Below are positions 19,771 to 31,249 of a stretch of 64,000 nucleotides of DNA, one piece after another. This DNA comes from Nematopogon swammerdamellus (lineage: Eukaryota; Arthropoda; Insecta; Lepidoptera; Adelidae): NCBI GenBank assembly GCA_946902875.1, contig OX336355.1, forward strand, positions 15,905,347 through 15,969,346, given 5' to 3'. The translations under genes and the position numbers were made by a program. The notes under the pieces were generated by a model. The model did not search any database. It saw only the letters and a list, made by a program, of their open reading frames with translations, and had not been told where the DNA came from. How positions within the stretch are numbered: position 1 is the stretch's first letter; each line of letters begins with the position of its first letter.

Positions 19771-19904
19771 TAAACACAGCGAACGATGTACAATATAGGT
19801 TGATTAGTTCCATCCAGGCGTTTTCGAATTTCTTGTTACGGATATACTTACAGACAGACAGACGGAAGGGCAGAGAAATAAGCATACAAACAAACCAGCA
19901 TGTC

Positions 19905-20042
19905 AGTTTCCGGTGGGGTAGGCAGAGACAACGGATCTCCACGTGCCTCGATCCTGACACCTCTGCCGCCTCTTCCACTGTCATATAATGTTCTTCAATA
20001 GTTGATGTTCTTCATACATGCTCGTCGGTTACGGGTACTAAG
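19905..20042 (-). pseudogene. RTE-like LINE 3' end
   Basis: GGTGGGGTAGGCAGAGACAA, GATCTCCACGTGCC, CTGCCGCCTCTTCCACT and CATGCTCGTCGGTTACGGGT match the C-terminal block seen at 23272-23578. A short internal duplication of ATGTTCTTCA is visible. Confidence 0.7.
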
Positions 20043-20112
20043 CTTTTGATTCGTTTTGAACACTAATTAGTTTTTTTTTAATATGTACTATTAGTACCTC
20101 AATTTTATTTAA

Positions 20113-20450
20113 TACATACATACATATCACACACGCTGAATCCCGACAATCGGGGTAAGCAGAGTAATCGGTGTTGTGCTGCAAGAACTCTGGTACAGCG
20201 CAACACCGACCACCACGTTTCGCAAAGTATTCGAACAAGATTCAATCGATCAAGCAGCAAGTAAGGCACGAAGACCACCTGCTGCATGACTCGGTGGAAG
20301 TACCATGCCAAGGTGAGAGGTGGCGAGCCCGTCGCCCTTTAGCACGGCATCTTGTCCTTATCCCTTAGTCGCCTTTTACGACATGCACAGGGAGAGATGC
20401 GGTGGGGCTATTCTTTTTAAGTACCGGGCCCACACGGTACTTTACACGGT
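20113..20450 (-). mobile_element. SINE-G full-length copy with 11-bp TSD
   Basis: Flanked by ATTTTATTTAA at 20102-20112 and 20451-20461. The ATAC tail is next to the left TSD. All internal blocks are present. Confidence 0.85.
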
Positions 20451-20461
20451 ATTTTATTTAA

Positions 20462-21449
20462 TTGATTTGATATAAATGACGCATAAACATTTGTCAAAAG
20501 CTCTTTACACCTCCTATACTTAATTAGTACTTTGTAGTCAGAACTCTCAGGAATATTGTTAATCTTGATCTCAAGATGTGTTTTCAATAAACTATGGGCG
20601 ATGTTATGATGTGGGTAGTCACTAAAATACTTGTAAGAATATCTATGATTTTTTTTTTGTCAAAAATAAAATAAAAAGATTACAATTCTTAAACAAGTAG
20701 GTATATATATGCATACACGAAAATCATTTAAACTATTCACACTGCAAGATAAAGACGACTCGTAACTCGCGTAACGAAAAATAAAAAACAAATTCACTTT
20801 TTTCAAACAATCAAAAAAACATCCCGAGATATAGGGGTCAATCTATAATATAATAAATAAAAATATAAAAGTTTAAAATATATTTTTAGAAATATGTTTA
20901 AAAGTGCCCTTTTTAAACCCCATAAAAACGGCAATTTAAAGCGGTTTTTTTCCGATTTTCTCATAAATTCTCAACCTTTTTTAAATCTTATTTCCCATAT
21001 TCTTATAGCCCTCGTCGATACGCGTCATTTGACACCCTAAATATTTACGTAGCCTTAAAACTCGCGACGCCAGGGCGAATAAGCACTCTCGGTGGAAATC
21101 GGGGACTATACTGAAGCGATCGAAAAGACATTTTCAATGTCAAAAAAGTAGAGAAAATGCAAAACGGCATGGTAGTCAGGTAAAACTATAGTCAACCGAA
21201 AATACTGCGCAAGTTTTCCCGCACTACAAAAGCGATGTTATTCATCCATTTTCCCGGAAAATACAGTTTCTCGAGCGAGGAGTGATGGTATAAACTATAC
21301 CAAGGTTGAATCAAGAGTACATACGTGCGTTCGTCTATTTGTGGCTACACTGATTTTTCGTCTCGTCCGCACACTTGCCAACTTTCTGTACGTTAGTACT
21401 GGTTCGACTAACTGTACGAATGTTTAGTTTTTGTAGGTGAATTGAAGAT
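20462..21449. other. AT-rich, no gene seen
   Basis: The part around 21100-21170 (GAAAAGACATTTTCAATGTC) resembles 30920-30945 (GAAAAGACATTTCCAATGTC), so an unclassified old repeat is likely. Confidence 0.4.
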
Positions 21450-21452
21450 TTG

Positions 21453-21757
21453 ATCCCGACAAATCGGGGTAAGCAGAGTAATCGGTGTTGTTCTCCTAGT
21501 ACTGTTGTAAATTACAGCTCAATACCGACCATCACGTTTAGAAAAGTATTAGGACGAGATAACTATCAAGCAGCAAGCAAGACACGAAGACCTACCTCCT
21601 GCATGACTCGATGGAAGGACCGCGCCAAAACGAGAGGTGGCTAGCATATTGCCCTTTAGCACGGCATCTTGTCCTTATCCCTTAGTCGTCTTTTAAGACG
21701 TGCATAGGGAGAGATGCAGTGGGACTATTTTTTAAGTACCGGCCCCACACGGTATTA
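21453..21757 (-). mobile_element. SINE-G, diverged copy
   Basis: TGATCCCGACAAATCGGGGT, CCATCACGTTTAG, CAAGCAGCAAGCAAGACACG, TAGCACGGCATCTTGTCC and TACCGGCCCCACACGGT are in family order on the reverse strand; the GTAT tail is lost. Confidence 0.75.
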
Positions 21758-21900
21758 AGTACCTATGTGTCTTGGGTTATTTCTGAAAAAAAAAATAACA
21801 CTTATGAAAAATGACTCGTACTATTCTATAGGAGAAAAAAACTTATGTTTTTGTATTACGGAAAGAAAGCACTGATATGGCACTTATTTCACCAAGGTGA
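21758..21900. other. Spacer, no gene
   Basis: AT-rich linker. Confidence 0.3.
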
Positions 21901-22065
21901 TTTGATTGAAGGCGCGACATGTGGCGCGGAGCCACCTCTATGGTGTCTGACTACGCCCATGGATATTCAGTCGTATACGGGGGTTGCGAATGCCATGCCG
22001 ACCTGACAGGTGCCTATTCACGCTCCTCTAGAAGGACCCGAGACTGTACTTGCGGGGGGCAGAAA
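21901..22065 (-). pseudogene. LINE-A 3' end, truncated
   Basis: GGCGCGACATGTGGCGCGGA, GGGGGTTGCGAATGCCATGC and GACCCGAGACTGTACTTG match 36553-36690. Only the 3' UTR and last ~40 codons remain. Confidence 0.8.
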
Positions 22066-22685
22066 TAGATTCTATTCTAGTCTATGCTACTATGCAGTAA
22101 TCAAGGGATTTCCATAAATTCCTCGAAAGTAATAAAACTGTATTAATTTTTTTATTTTTTACCTGTATTTATTATTATTTTTTAGTTTCTTCTTTCTACA
22201 ATAATTCGCTTGACAGGTAAATAGGTGTATATATTATTGCTTAGGCTGGAACATATTCAATATTATTAGCCCCTTCATCCCTGGCCATTGCTGGAGCCCG
22301 AAAGTTATAATTGTTCAAATGTTTGTATAAAATTTGTGACAAACGCAAGTGTACCGGTGTATCTAGCACCTAAAACTAAAACGAATAAATGAAATTAAAT
22401 ACATTTGTGCATCTCACTAGGTTGAATGTGTTATTTTCACCGAACGGAAACATTCAAAAGTTTTAAACACTCAACGCAGGCGGATGTTATACAAATAGAA
22501 TTTATTGAAATCGGATAAGAGGAAATTTGTGAATCGTGGTTTTTGTGGTTTCCGATGCATTTAAGAGTCAATCGATTTTTTTACTACTCCGTTCGTGCCA
22601 CATCAAGAGAATCCGGATGTTGTACGTTGTAGAAGGTTGTAGGTTGCAGCACTTCTAGATTAGTTTAACACTTTTCTATAGTGTA
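22066..22685. other. No gene seen
   Basis: AT-rich sequence upstream of the retroelement-derived frame below. Confidence 0.4.
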
Positions 22686-23150
22686 GTGCGAGAGCGCTGT
22701 GTGCTGAAAGAAGATAATAGTCTCAGCAGAGAGAGGATGGAGATGACCTTGGTGCCTTGGTCGCGCGGTCAGGCTCTCGTCTGGGACGCCACTTGCGTCG
22801 ACACGCTAGCTGATAGCTACGTTGTGTCGACAGCAAGAAAAGCTGGTGCCGCTGCTGAGGCTGCAGCGCTAGTGAAGCATAATCATTATATTGAAATAGC
22901 ACAAAATTATGAAATGATTGCTTTCGCTGTGGAAACATTAGGCCCCTGGTCATCAGAAGCAAAGTCTCTCTGCAAGGATTTAGGCAGACGTCTGATAGAA
23001 GTGTCCGGGGAGGCCCGAGCTGGGGCCTACCTCTCTCAGCGCATTAGCCCGGCCATACGGCTAATGCGCTGAGTGTCTTGGGAACTTTCCCGGGATCGGT
23101 CGGTATGGATGATATTTTTTACTTATGATCTTGATTTACAGATCTCATTC
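22686..23150 (+). pseudogene. Retroelement-derived C-terminal domain with frameshift
   Basis: An open frame (22686-23072) includes LVPWSRGQALVWDATCVDT, GAAAEAAALVKHNHY, FAVETLGPWSSEA, DLGRRLIEVSGEAR and YLSQRISPAI, then falls out of frame. One base appears lost near 23061-23063: the next frame continues NALSVLGTFPGS to a stop near 23129. I recognise the pattern (LVPW..WD.T, ETxGxW, QRxSxAI) as a domain that accompanies many animal retroelement ORFs, but I cannot name the family. A second shorter copy is at 42685-42876. The start methionine is arbitrary; the true element begins upstream. Confidence 0.5.
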
Positions 23151-23271
23151 ATATAATTGGTTGGTTGTTCTTTTTTCTTTATACTGTTTCAGTCTGTTTG
23201 TAATACTTCCGGAAAGTTATAAGAGCTATAGAATATAGAAGAGTGTTAAAATATAGAGCTATAGAAGACAT

Positions 23272-23578
23272 ACATAGTGTCACGTCTTTTTCCCGGTTGG
23301 GTAGGCAGAGACAACGGAATTCCACGTGCCACGATCCTGACACACCTCTGCCGCCTCTTCCACTCTCATAATGTTCTTCATGCATGCTCGTCGGTTACGG
23401 GTACTACGCACTTGACCCTTTTTGAGCACACGCCCCCCGATCTGGTCCAGGTACGTGCACCTAGGGCGACCCTTGCCGACTCTTCCACTTGCATGCGCTC
23501 CATTGATTTCTTTCGTTAGTCTCCTATTATCATCCATTCTTCCAACACGACCGAACCACCGAAGCATTCCTTTCTCAA
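23272..23578 (-). pseudogene. RTE-like LINE 3' end, best-preserved copy
   Basis: The minus frame reads MLRWFGRVGRMDDNRRLTKE, GRPRCTYLDQIG, RACMKNIMRVEEAAEV, DRGTW and SAYPTGKK, the typical C-terminal region of a LINE ORF2. It has lost the reverse transcriptase core. The 3' tail is only ACATA. Confidence 0.7.
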
Positions 23579-23668
23579 ATTCTTGTCACTATATCTTCTT
23601 TTACATCACAGTGCCATACATAATACATGCAGATAAATACCTACCTTGTGTTGAAGATACATTCCAAC

Positions 23669-24079
23669 CAGAGGCGGCGCAAGGCGTGGGCGACGTGGCG
23701 ACCGCCCACGGCCTCGCGGCCCGAGGGGCCTCCCGCCTCGAAAGTTCATGCAGCTTTGATTCATGAAAAATATTCAGCTAGATCTATTAAAAGAGACCCC
23801 GAGTAAACATGTTTAGACTTAATCAAAGGCAAACTAAGCTTACTATGAAGCCTTTATCAGACACAAGATGGGAACGCAGGACAGAGGCAGTGAAGGCTGT
23901 ATTATTGCAATTTGATTGATGTTTATTTTTATCGACGAAAGGTATGCTGACAAAAATGTTTGATTTCATCAGTATACCGGAAATCCATTTCAACAGTGAA
24001 AATCCATAACATCCATGCCACCAGAGAGGGCCTCGCAAAATATATCTTGCCCACATCAAAAGGTCTTGCCCCGCCACTG
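23669..24079 (+). mobile_element. Non-autonomous hAT element, 8-bp TSD ATTCCAAC
   Basis: Left end CAGAGGCGGCGCAAG, right end CTTGCCCCGCCACTG (reverse complement CAGTGGCGGGGCAAG). Flanking octamers ATTCCAAC lie at 23661-23668 and 24080-24087. The inside is GC-rich at the left and has no transposase frame. Confidence 0.85.
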
Positions 24080-24308
24080 ATTCCAACCGTTCTAGTGTGC
24101 AGTAATTGAGAAAGCACACACAGTGATAATGCGCAAACAGTTCGAGATAGTTTCTGTGCAATTAGCCTCAGTTTACATGAATTAGGTATTAGTTAGTGCG
24201 GTTAGAGTGTGTGCATGAGAGCGCACATTTCATTCAATATTTACTTACCACTAGAAATCCAAGATGGAACAGTTACTGTTATATGTGATACTGCTATACC
24301 GTGATACT

Positions 24309-24712
24309 TTAAGCGGCGGGTGGCCGAGTGGTTTGGGCATCGGCTTCTCATGTGAGAGGTCCGACGTTCGAATCCGGTCGGCGTGTAGCAATGAGTTTTT
24401 TCTGACGTAAAAATTTACGTGCATACCTACACCTGCTGCTTCACCGTTCGGAACCGATGTAAAACTGTAGGTCCCTTCCCTTGCCCCTTACTATAAGGCT
24501 CAAATTGTAGCCGACTGGGTTGGTACCACAGTATTGGATGTAAGATGGCCGCATAGCAGCCTCGGTTGTGTTCTCCTCTAGTCCAGTATAGCCAGCAATC
24601 CAGGGAAGTCTCCGGTATGGCACCTACCTTCTCGGAGGTGATATTGGCTGGTCGGAGCATGCGCTTTGGCCTCTCCGACTCAGCCACCAACACCAGATTA
24701 CATAAAAAAAAA
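24309..24712 (+). mobile_element. SINE-T, intact copy with tRNA-like head
   Basis: Head: A box TGGCCGAGTGG and B box GACGTTCGAATCC within GCGGCGGGTGGCCGAGTGGT..GGTCGGCGTG. Then the central domain (AAAACTGTAGGTCCCTTCCC, TTACTA..GGCT, GACTGGGTTGGTACCAC), a unique 3' body (GATGGCCGCATAGCAGCCTC, CTCTAGTCCAGTATAGCC, TTCTCGGAGGTGATATTGGC) and an A tail. RNA polymerase III transcription is expected from the boxes. Confidence 0.85.
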
Positions 24713-24714
24713 CT

Positions 24715-25715
24715 GTGGACAGAGAAACGGCGTGTGGAAAGACCACCCACCAGTCCAGGTGTGACGACGACATAAAGTACATCGGAGGCAATCTGTGATT
24801 CTGTGCCGATTCTGTCCCGAAGAACGGGAGGACGGGAGAAATATTGGAGAGGCGTATGTCCAGCATTGGACACATACACTCTGACTGAATGACGGCCAAT
24901 TTCATCACCTTCGGCTAAAATTTAGCTGGCAGTTAACTCATGTCAAATATATGAGAAACACGGTCTCTCTAACAGATAAATAACTTGTCGGACGAGACTT
25001 GACCTGGGGTGGTGAACACGGTCATTTTTGTCTTATCTCTATCTCTATCTCTACTCTCTATCTCAATTTATTATAAAAAGGAATGTCTGTCTGTATGTAT
25101 GTATGCTTAAAATATTCTCCGGAACCATTCAACAGATTTTGATGCGGCAAAAAATTTAAAATGTTTATGTTTTCGTGATCGATCCGATTTATGAAATTGT
25201 GACATTTGCCTGTAGTTTCGCAGATATGAGAGGTACGCGGATGGGCCATATGTCAACAAAATGTGGGTCTGCCGAAGGACTTCAAAGTGCAACTTGAATT
25301 CCCAAAATCGGTCGGTGACTTTTTGAGATTTTCCAAAATTTGTCAAAAATTCCAAAAAAAATTCGCCGACTTGGATCGAGAATTTCCCAATAACTTTTTT
25401 TTGAGCTCGCTATTCAAGAAACGGAAAAAAAAATCTCGGGATTGAAGCTACAGTTTGAGCCATCTTAGGCTTTCACCTGTGTCGACGCACTCAGGTTTAT
25501 CGAAAACAAGTTTAAAAATAAATTCAACAAATACACAAACAATGTTGAACAATTTATAGTCCATTAAATTAAATAAACAATTATATGAACAATTAATTAA
25601 ACAATTACATTAAATGTGTTTCATGTTGATGTATGTTAGTGGGTTTCTTTATTACTCGCAACTTCGAAACGGCTGAATGGTTTCGACGAATCATCCAAGG
25701 ATTTTAGCACCGCGG
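24715..25715. other. No gene seen; (TCTATC)-like microsatellite
   Basis: Around 25033-25066 lies a short ATCTCT/CTATCT run and near 25086 a GTCTGTCTGTATGTATGTAT run. Otherwise AT-rich. Confidence 0.4.
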
Positions 25716-26004
25716 CAGGCCTCACGCACTCTATGTACTTGCGCGCGCTAACTACCTACCGCCCGACGGGCCGCCGGCGGTCTTTTTCAGTACAAATTCG
25801 TCAGCCGCGCGAAGTATACATAGACGCTCGCCCACACAACTGCGCGCAGCTGCAAAGCAATAAACATTTTACACTCGATCGTTAAGGTACATTTTCGCAC
25901 GCAGCGCTTGGCGATGTGAAACAGTAGGCTATTAAAGCCCGAAGGTAGGAACATTTTCTATGGAGTGATTTATCTGTTACGAAGTAACTATTAAGTAATC
26001 TGTG
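25716..26004 (+). mobile_element. MITE-7 copy 2, 7-bp TSD ACCGCGG
   Basis: About 95% like copy 1 by eye, with an 11-bp insertion near 25912. Flanks ACCGCGG at 25709-25715 and 26005-26011. Confidence 0.85.
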
Positions 26005-26217
26005 ACCGCGGTAACATTGGATATTTAAGGTTTATATACCTACCTAATAGGTATTTTCTATCAAAAGGTGGGCGTTAGTTAAGACCCATATTGTCAAATT
26101 TTGAAACATTTTATTTTTCAAAACGCATCATTGTCTAGATTATAAATAGATATAAAAAATATACTACACCTTATGGTTTATAAAAAAAATGTATTAAATT
26201 AAAATTCTCAATTGCTT

Positions 26218-26490
26218 CCCTTCGGTCGTGCCGGCCACACTGAAGTGGACGGAAAACAGTAACTATTTACTTCTTCGGCCGACCTTTTAATTGCGGTGGT
26301 ATCAATCCGCTCGGGTTAAACCCTACCACCTATAAGGTAAGGGAAGGTAAGGGAACGTACAGTTTTAAGTGGAATCCGAACCACGGTTAACCTCAAAGGT
26401 CGAACGGACAGCGTCCAATTTCTGACCGCGCCCGGCGTCCTTAATTTCACGACCGCATGTCGATCCATTGCACCACCGAGCTATGACTAA
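26218..26490 (-). mobile_element. SINE-5S, diverged
   Basis: The minus strand has AGCTCGGTGGTGCAATGG, GACCGCG-type 5S remnants, CGGTTCGGATTCCACTT, CCGAGCGG and ACTTCAGTGTGGCCGGCACG. The 3' third is missing. Confidence 0.65.
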
Positions 26491-26955
26491 ATAGGTAATT
26501 CCAGTAGACTTACGACCTTCAAAACAGACACTAGAGTTTAGTACAAACTGATCAATATTTTTGAATCCTTCTTACTTCAACGCAATACATAGCCTCGTCC
26601 ACACCAGTACAAGTAAGTGGCGTGATTACTCTACAATACTGTGCTCGGCTCAATTGAATAACGATTTTAATAGCGACCATTACTATTGGGGTCAGTTTAG
26701 TGAGGAAAAGCACAGCGACTGTCGATAATTTGGATTTATCGACTATCGACGCCGCCGATTCGATCGAATCTGTATAATATGAGGCTCGATTTTGAGATTT
26801 TTCTTTTACATTGTTGCGTATAAGTTACTTGCTCCAGTTTGTATGGTAATTTTAATACCAACTGGCCTGCTAGAGACGCTGTCACTGCTGCACTGATGAG
26901 ATACGCTGCCCCTTTTCTCCTTAAACATATTTACTTGAGCAGGGTACTTCGTCGC
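26491..26955. other. No gene seen
   Basis: Unique-looking AT-rich DNA. Confidence 0.35.
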
Positions 26956-26956
26956 A

Positions 26957-27062
26957 CGGCTTGACGCTGGATCGAGCGAGTCCAAATGCGCAAGCTGGAA
27001 TTTTAGCTGAGCCATCCCACAAGTGCGAGCAGTACCCCAAGCAGGACCTAATCTGCGATTGG
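26957..27062 (-). pseudogene. Internal fragment of LINE-A
   Basis: CGGCTTGACGCTGGATCGAG, GCGCAAGCTGG, CTGAGCCATCCCACA and GTGCGAGCAGTACCCCAAGC match 36978-37083 inside the LINE-A ORF. Both ends of the element are absent. Confidence 0.75.
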
Positions 27063-27169
27063 CCAGTTTTTATTATTTGTTTGTACTATGATCAGTGATC
27101 ACACCTAGTTTGAGGCTTGTATGTATGTATTACCGTTTTTACGATAGAGAAAAAACAAATAAAACAAGT

Positions 27170-27405
27170 TTGAAAAACAAACACGTACCTTGTATGGGGA
27201 CCTACCTTAATATTTTACTATTTTGTTTTTTGTTTTTATTATTATTTGTTAGGATATCCGACATAATAAGAATAACACATATTCCATAAAATTTTCAATC
27301 GGCCACCCATTGCGGTTCAAAAGATACAGCCCTCGAATAGACGGACAGACAGACAGAAGGCGTAGACTTAGTAATATAAGCTTCCGTACGAATATGGAAT
27401 CTTAA
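27170..27405 (-). mobile_element. GTCY miniature element, partial
   Basis: ATTATTTGTTAGGATATCCG, GGTTCAAAAGATACAGCCCT, GACGGACAGACAGACAG and CTTCCGTACG on the plus strand. Confidence 0.65.
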
Positions 27406-27476
27406 AAAGTGAATGCCATGCAAAACATTTCAACTGATGTTTAGATAAACCTAGTAGACAGTAGTAGCTTGTGGGG

Positions 27477-27783
27477 TCGGTACTTTAAAAGAATAGCCCC
27501 ACTGCATCTCTCCCCGTGTATGTCGTAAAATGCGACTAAGGGATACGACTCCCTTCTTATATTACTACGTGGTAGGGTTTAACCCGCCCGGGTTGTACCA
27601 CCGCACTGAATGAAAGGTCGGTCGAAACGGCTATGTAAATAGTTTGTGTTTTCCGTCCAGTTCAGTGTAGCCGGCACGACCGAAGGGAAGCACTGACGTG
27701 GCACCAAGTTCACCCGGTGTTATGGGCTGACATCACGGATGTTGTAGGTGATGTAGCCAACCGTGTCAGTTTCCATAAAAAAA
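27477..27783 (+). mobile_element. Mosaic SINE, complete
   Basis: Head GTCGGTACTTTAAAAGAATA and CCCCACTGCATCTCTCCCCG, join at ACTAAGGGATACGACTCCC, body GGTAGGGTTTAACCCGCCCG, GTGTTATGGGCTGACATCAC, tail TTTCCATAAAAAAAA. Confidence 0.85.
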
Positions 27784-28480
27784 AGCACATGTTTTTAATC
27801 GACATCATGTTATGTATGACCGTGATGGCGACAACACTATGCGCCCGCGAAACGTCGTTAGGTTTACAAATCACTGGAGTACAATGCTCAGATTATTTTG
27901 GATACGGGACACATTAAGGGGAAGTCAACGCGTTGGAGATTTACAATACCGAACTATTTTTGTGAGCTATTTTATTATTTCTAAATAATGGAGAATACAC
28001 AGTTATTATGAGTAGATACTTAATAATTTTACTAAAGAGGGTGAAATGTGTAATTGTGTTTTTTTTTCAAATACGATATTTTTTTGTTAATATTTTGGGG
28101 AGAGTAATCTCGTGGGAAACATTACCATTTCATTATTTATCCATAATTTTTTATCATATTCAAACATTTTAAGAACAAAATTATGAAGTTTCACCGATAG
28201 ATGGCGATACGTGCGAGTGCCACACTAAAGTAAAATTAAAAATAATAAAAATCGACAATTTACGTCGTGGTACGGAAACCTCGGTGCGCGAGTCCGTCTC
28301 GCACTTGGTCGCTTTTTAATAAATTAATTTGCTTATTTATATACGCGCCCCCAGAAGTAGGAAGCAAGCCAGCTTACATTCGACCCTTATTGCGAGTAAA
28401 ATTAAAGTGTAATATACTCATCTACGTCATCATTCTTTCTTCAAATAAATCAAAGTATCAATTTGACCCATAAATAAAAA
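27784..28480. other. No gene; GTCY element end near 28260-28315
   Basis: The part GTACGGAAACCTCGGTGCGC and CTCGCACTTGGTCG at 28268-28313 is a GTCY element end. A CGCCCGCGAAACGTCGTT block sits at 27840. Confidence 0.4.
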
Positions 28481-28915
28481 AAATATAAAAACCACCTTCA
28501 AAAATGTATGAAATAAAAAAAACGAACCCTAGAGTTGAAGGCGGTGCTAACGAAGGCTACACAAATCACAAAGGATATCATCCACTCATGTTTTCTTTCA
28601 TGCATCATTTTTGCTTGCTTTAGCACCGCCTTCAACTCTAGGGTTCGATATTTTTTTATTTCATACATTTTTGAACGCGGTTTTTATATTTTTTTAAATA
28701 GTTTTTATTTCGCAGTTTTTTTTTAGTAATTTTTTGCTATTAATGTACTCGGCGGAATCGCTTTCCAATCCGATCTTGACCAAATTAAATCATCCCGATC
28801 ACCAAAATCGGTTCACCCAGTCGAAAGTTCTGAGGTAACAAACATAAAAAAAAAATACGGTCGAATTGAGAACCTCCTCCTTTTTTTGAAGTCGGTTAAA
28901 AAAATCTCGCTACCA
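28481..28915. mobile_element. Fold-back MITE with AT-rich arms
   Basis: Left arm 28482-28550 and right arm 28621-28697 are inverted copies (AACCCTAGAGTTGAAGGCGG). The right part continues to CTCGGCGGAATCGCTTTCC and the TCCTCCTTTTTTTGAAGTCG end. A second copy lies at 50405-50657. Confidence 0.75.
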
Positions 28916-29910
28916 CCAGTGATGCGCTGCAGTTCATCCAATGTTGACATCAATCAGATTCGAACTCCGCCGATCGCCCACCGCGCCCACAACGAGGGAG
29001 TTGATCTTTAGCCCAAATAACCGTTTTAACCCAAACATTTCGGCGCGAAACTAACGAATTTAACCCTGGCAACAGAAACATTGAACGGACGGATGTAAAG
29101 CAGGCGCGCATTCGTCGCTCTACGTAAATATGCGATAGAACTTTGATCCATTCCCCATCATTCACCGCACTGGTGAGTTTCCTAAGTCGTTTAGCAAAAT
29201 AGATATTATGACAAGGTTCCAAGGTGCATCTTCAGTTTTAACGTGAAGTAATTCATAAGGGACGAAAATAGATGAATTTGCGCGCTAATGGACTTGGGTC
29301 TTACTGATTGAGCTGTTCGCTTCGTGGCACAGATGGCGCTCGATAGACAACCCAAAAGGTTCATATACATCGATGTTCATAGACAGGGTGTGACCAACTT
29401 TGGATCGTTGGATTTAAAACCAAAATAACATATGTAAATAACTGCTAACTGTAATAGGTCGTTGGTGAAACTTCGGTAGGGCTGAAAGTAAAAGAAAGTA
29501 TTATTTTTTATTATTTTTATATAAATTAGTAGATATTCTTTAACCCCCTTTCAAAGGTCTAGGGTTTAACCACACTTTACTTTAAACAATTCAGTTTCAT
29601 GTTTTAAACGATCTGATTGAATTTCTACATGAAAAATTACACCGTTGAGACGGAACCCAACTAAAACTGCGGTATTCCCTTCGAAGTCGTCCCGTGTCTC
29701 CCCCCCCACTCCTCCCCTGACGATAGTGCAAAACAATCCATATTTTACAGATTTTATTACTAAACATATTAATCATATTTTGGTTCACACGAAAAACATT
29801 CGTTAGCCATAACAACGGTTCCATTCACGCGTCGAACGTCGAACAAAAGAACATCTTACTTTAAATTATAACGTAGAAGGGCCACAAGGTCTTTTTTTTA
29901 GTTTAATTTT
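28916..29910. other. No gene seen
   Basis: Unique-looking sequence with a CCCCCCCCACTCC run near 29701. Confidence 0.35.
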
Positions 29911-30215
29911 TATTAGGTTTCCGTATCCCGTACGGAAGCCTATTACTAAACCTACGCCGTCTGTCTGTCTGTCCGTCCGTCTGTCTGTCCGTCCGTCCGT
30001 CCGTCTGTCTGTCCAAGGGCTGTATCTCTAGAACCGTAATAGGTAGACCGTTGAAATTTTCACAGAATATGTGTTATTATGGCGGATATAAGAACAAATA
30101 ATAAAAAATAGAAAAAAAAAATTAAGGGAGGTTCCCATACAAGAAACGTGTTTTTTTTTTCAAGGTTTTTTTTTTGTGATGCGGAAACCTCGGTGCGCGA
30201 GTCTTGTCGCCTACT
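29911..30215 (+). mobile_element. GTCY miniature element with 14+ GTCY units
   Basis: (GTCY)n spans about 29958-30014. Flanks: GGTTTCCGTATCCCGTACGG on the left, GTGATGCGGAAACCTCGGTG at the right end. Confidence 0.75.
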
Positions 30216-30219
30216 AGGT

Positions 30220-31248
30220 GGTAGGCTCAATCAAGCCGACTGGTGGGCTGTTACAACCTTACTCGAAGTTAGATGATCGCATAACAGCGAGCCACGGCTC
30301 TGTTCTACTCTAGATTCAGATATTTATTTCGCCATAAAGAACACACCACATTGACATAATATTCAGTATGGTTCGTCATAATGTTTTTTGTCATGACCCG
30401 TTAAGCAATGCAATTTTTTTTTAATAAACCTTACTATGTTTTAATTACGTTAAATATGATATATCTAGGCAAAAAAAAAAACAACAATATTAAGTCTAGG
30501 ATATACTCACACGACTATCGAGCACATTGGAAATGAATCTACGGAATACGAAAGAAATGTCGTTCTGACTTTTTTCAAAAAGGTTAGGCTGCAGGGCAAA
30601 CCCTTAACCCGATCGTCTTTCTTTTAGGCTCAAATTGTAGCTGACTAAGTTGTCCACAGGAGTTTTTCTCAATTTTTTGATATCATTCTACGTTTCCAAA
30701 ATATCAAACGCCAAAATAAAAAATTTGGAAAACAAATTTTTTTGTTTTCACTATTTCGGCCATAACTTTTTTCGTTTCTGACCTTCTCGAATAATTCTTT
30801 TTTGCACCTTACAGCTCTCATGAATACAAGCCTTTTTATTTGAATATCATATCTTCACAACTCTCCGAGACATAAAGGGGATCGCACTTTTTCGTGAAAT
30901 CAGAGCCTACACTGGAGCGAATGAAAAGACATTTCCAATGTCAAAAGATAATAAAATACAATACTAGTCCATGTGTTTGTTCTGTGCGTTTCACGGAATC
31001 GAAGGAGTGCGAAGAACTCAGAGCATTACACTCACATCAAGTGGTCACTTAAAGAGCGGTGGTTACTTAAAGAAATGTGTTTACTAACTTCGGGGGGTCT
31101 TGAGTTCGTGTACCAGGAGGACTTTACGGAACCTGATGGATACCTGTTCAAATAACAAATAGGTAGGTTTGGGCTTGAATATTTCTGTCGAGCCGAAGTA
31201 ATTTTTTTTTTTTTATGTGTTCGTTTGCTTACATATTTATTTATCGTA
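30220..31248. other. No gene; SINE-T scraps
   Basis: TACTAGGTGGTAGGCTCAAT (30209-30228) and AGGCTCAAATTGTAGCTGAC (30627-30646) are SINE-T scraps. 30900-30960 repeats part of 21095-21170. Confidence 0.4.
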
Positions 31249-31249
31249 C

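Noticed and set aside
24309..24385. Functional tRNA gene
   Set aside because: The A and B boxes are present, but it continues into a SINE body and A tail, and a sister copy exists at 19324.
29950..30020. CRISPR-like array
   Set aside because: The repeat is a 4-bp microsatellite in a miniature element; there are no spacers.
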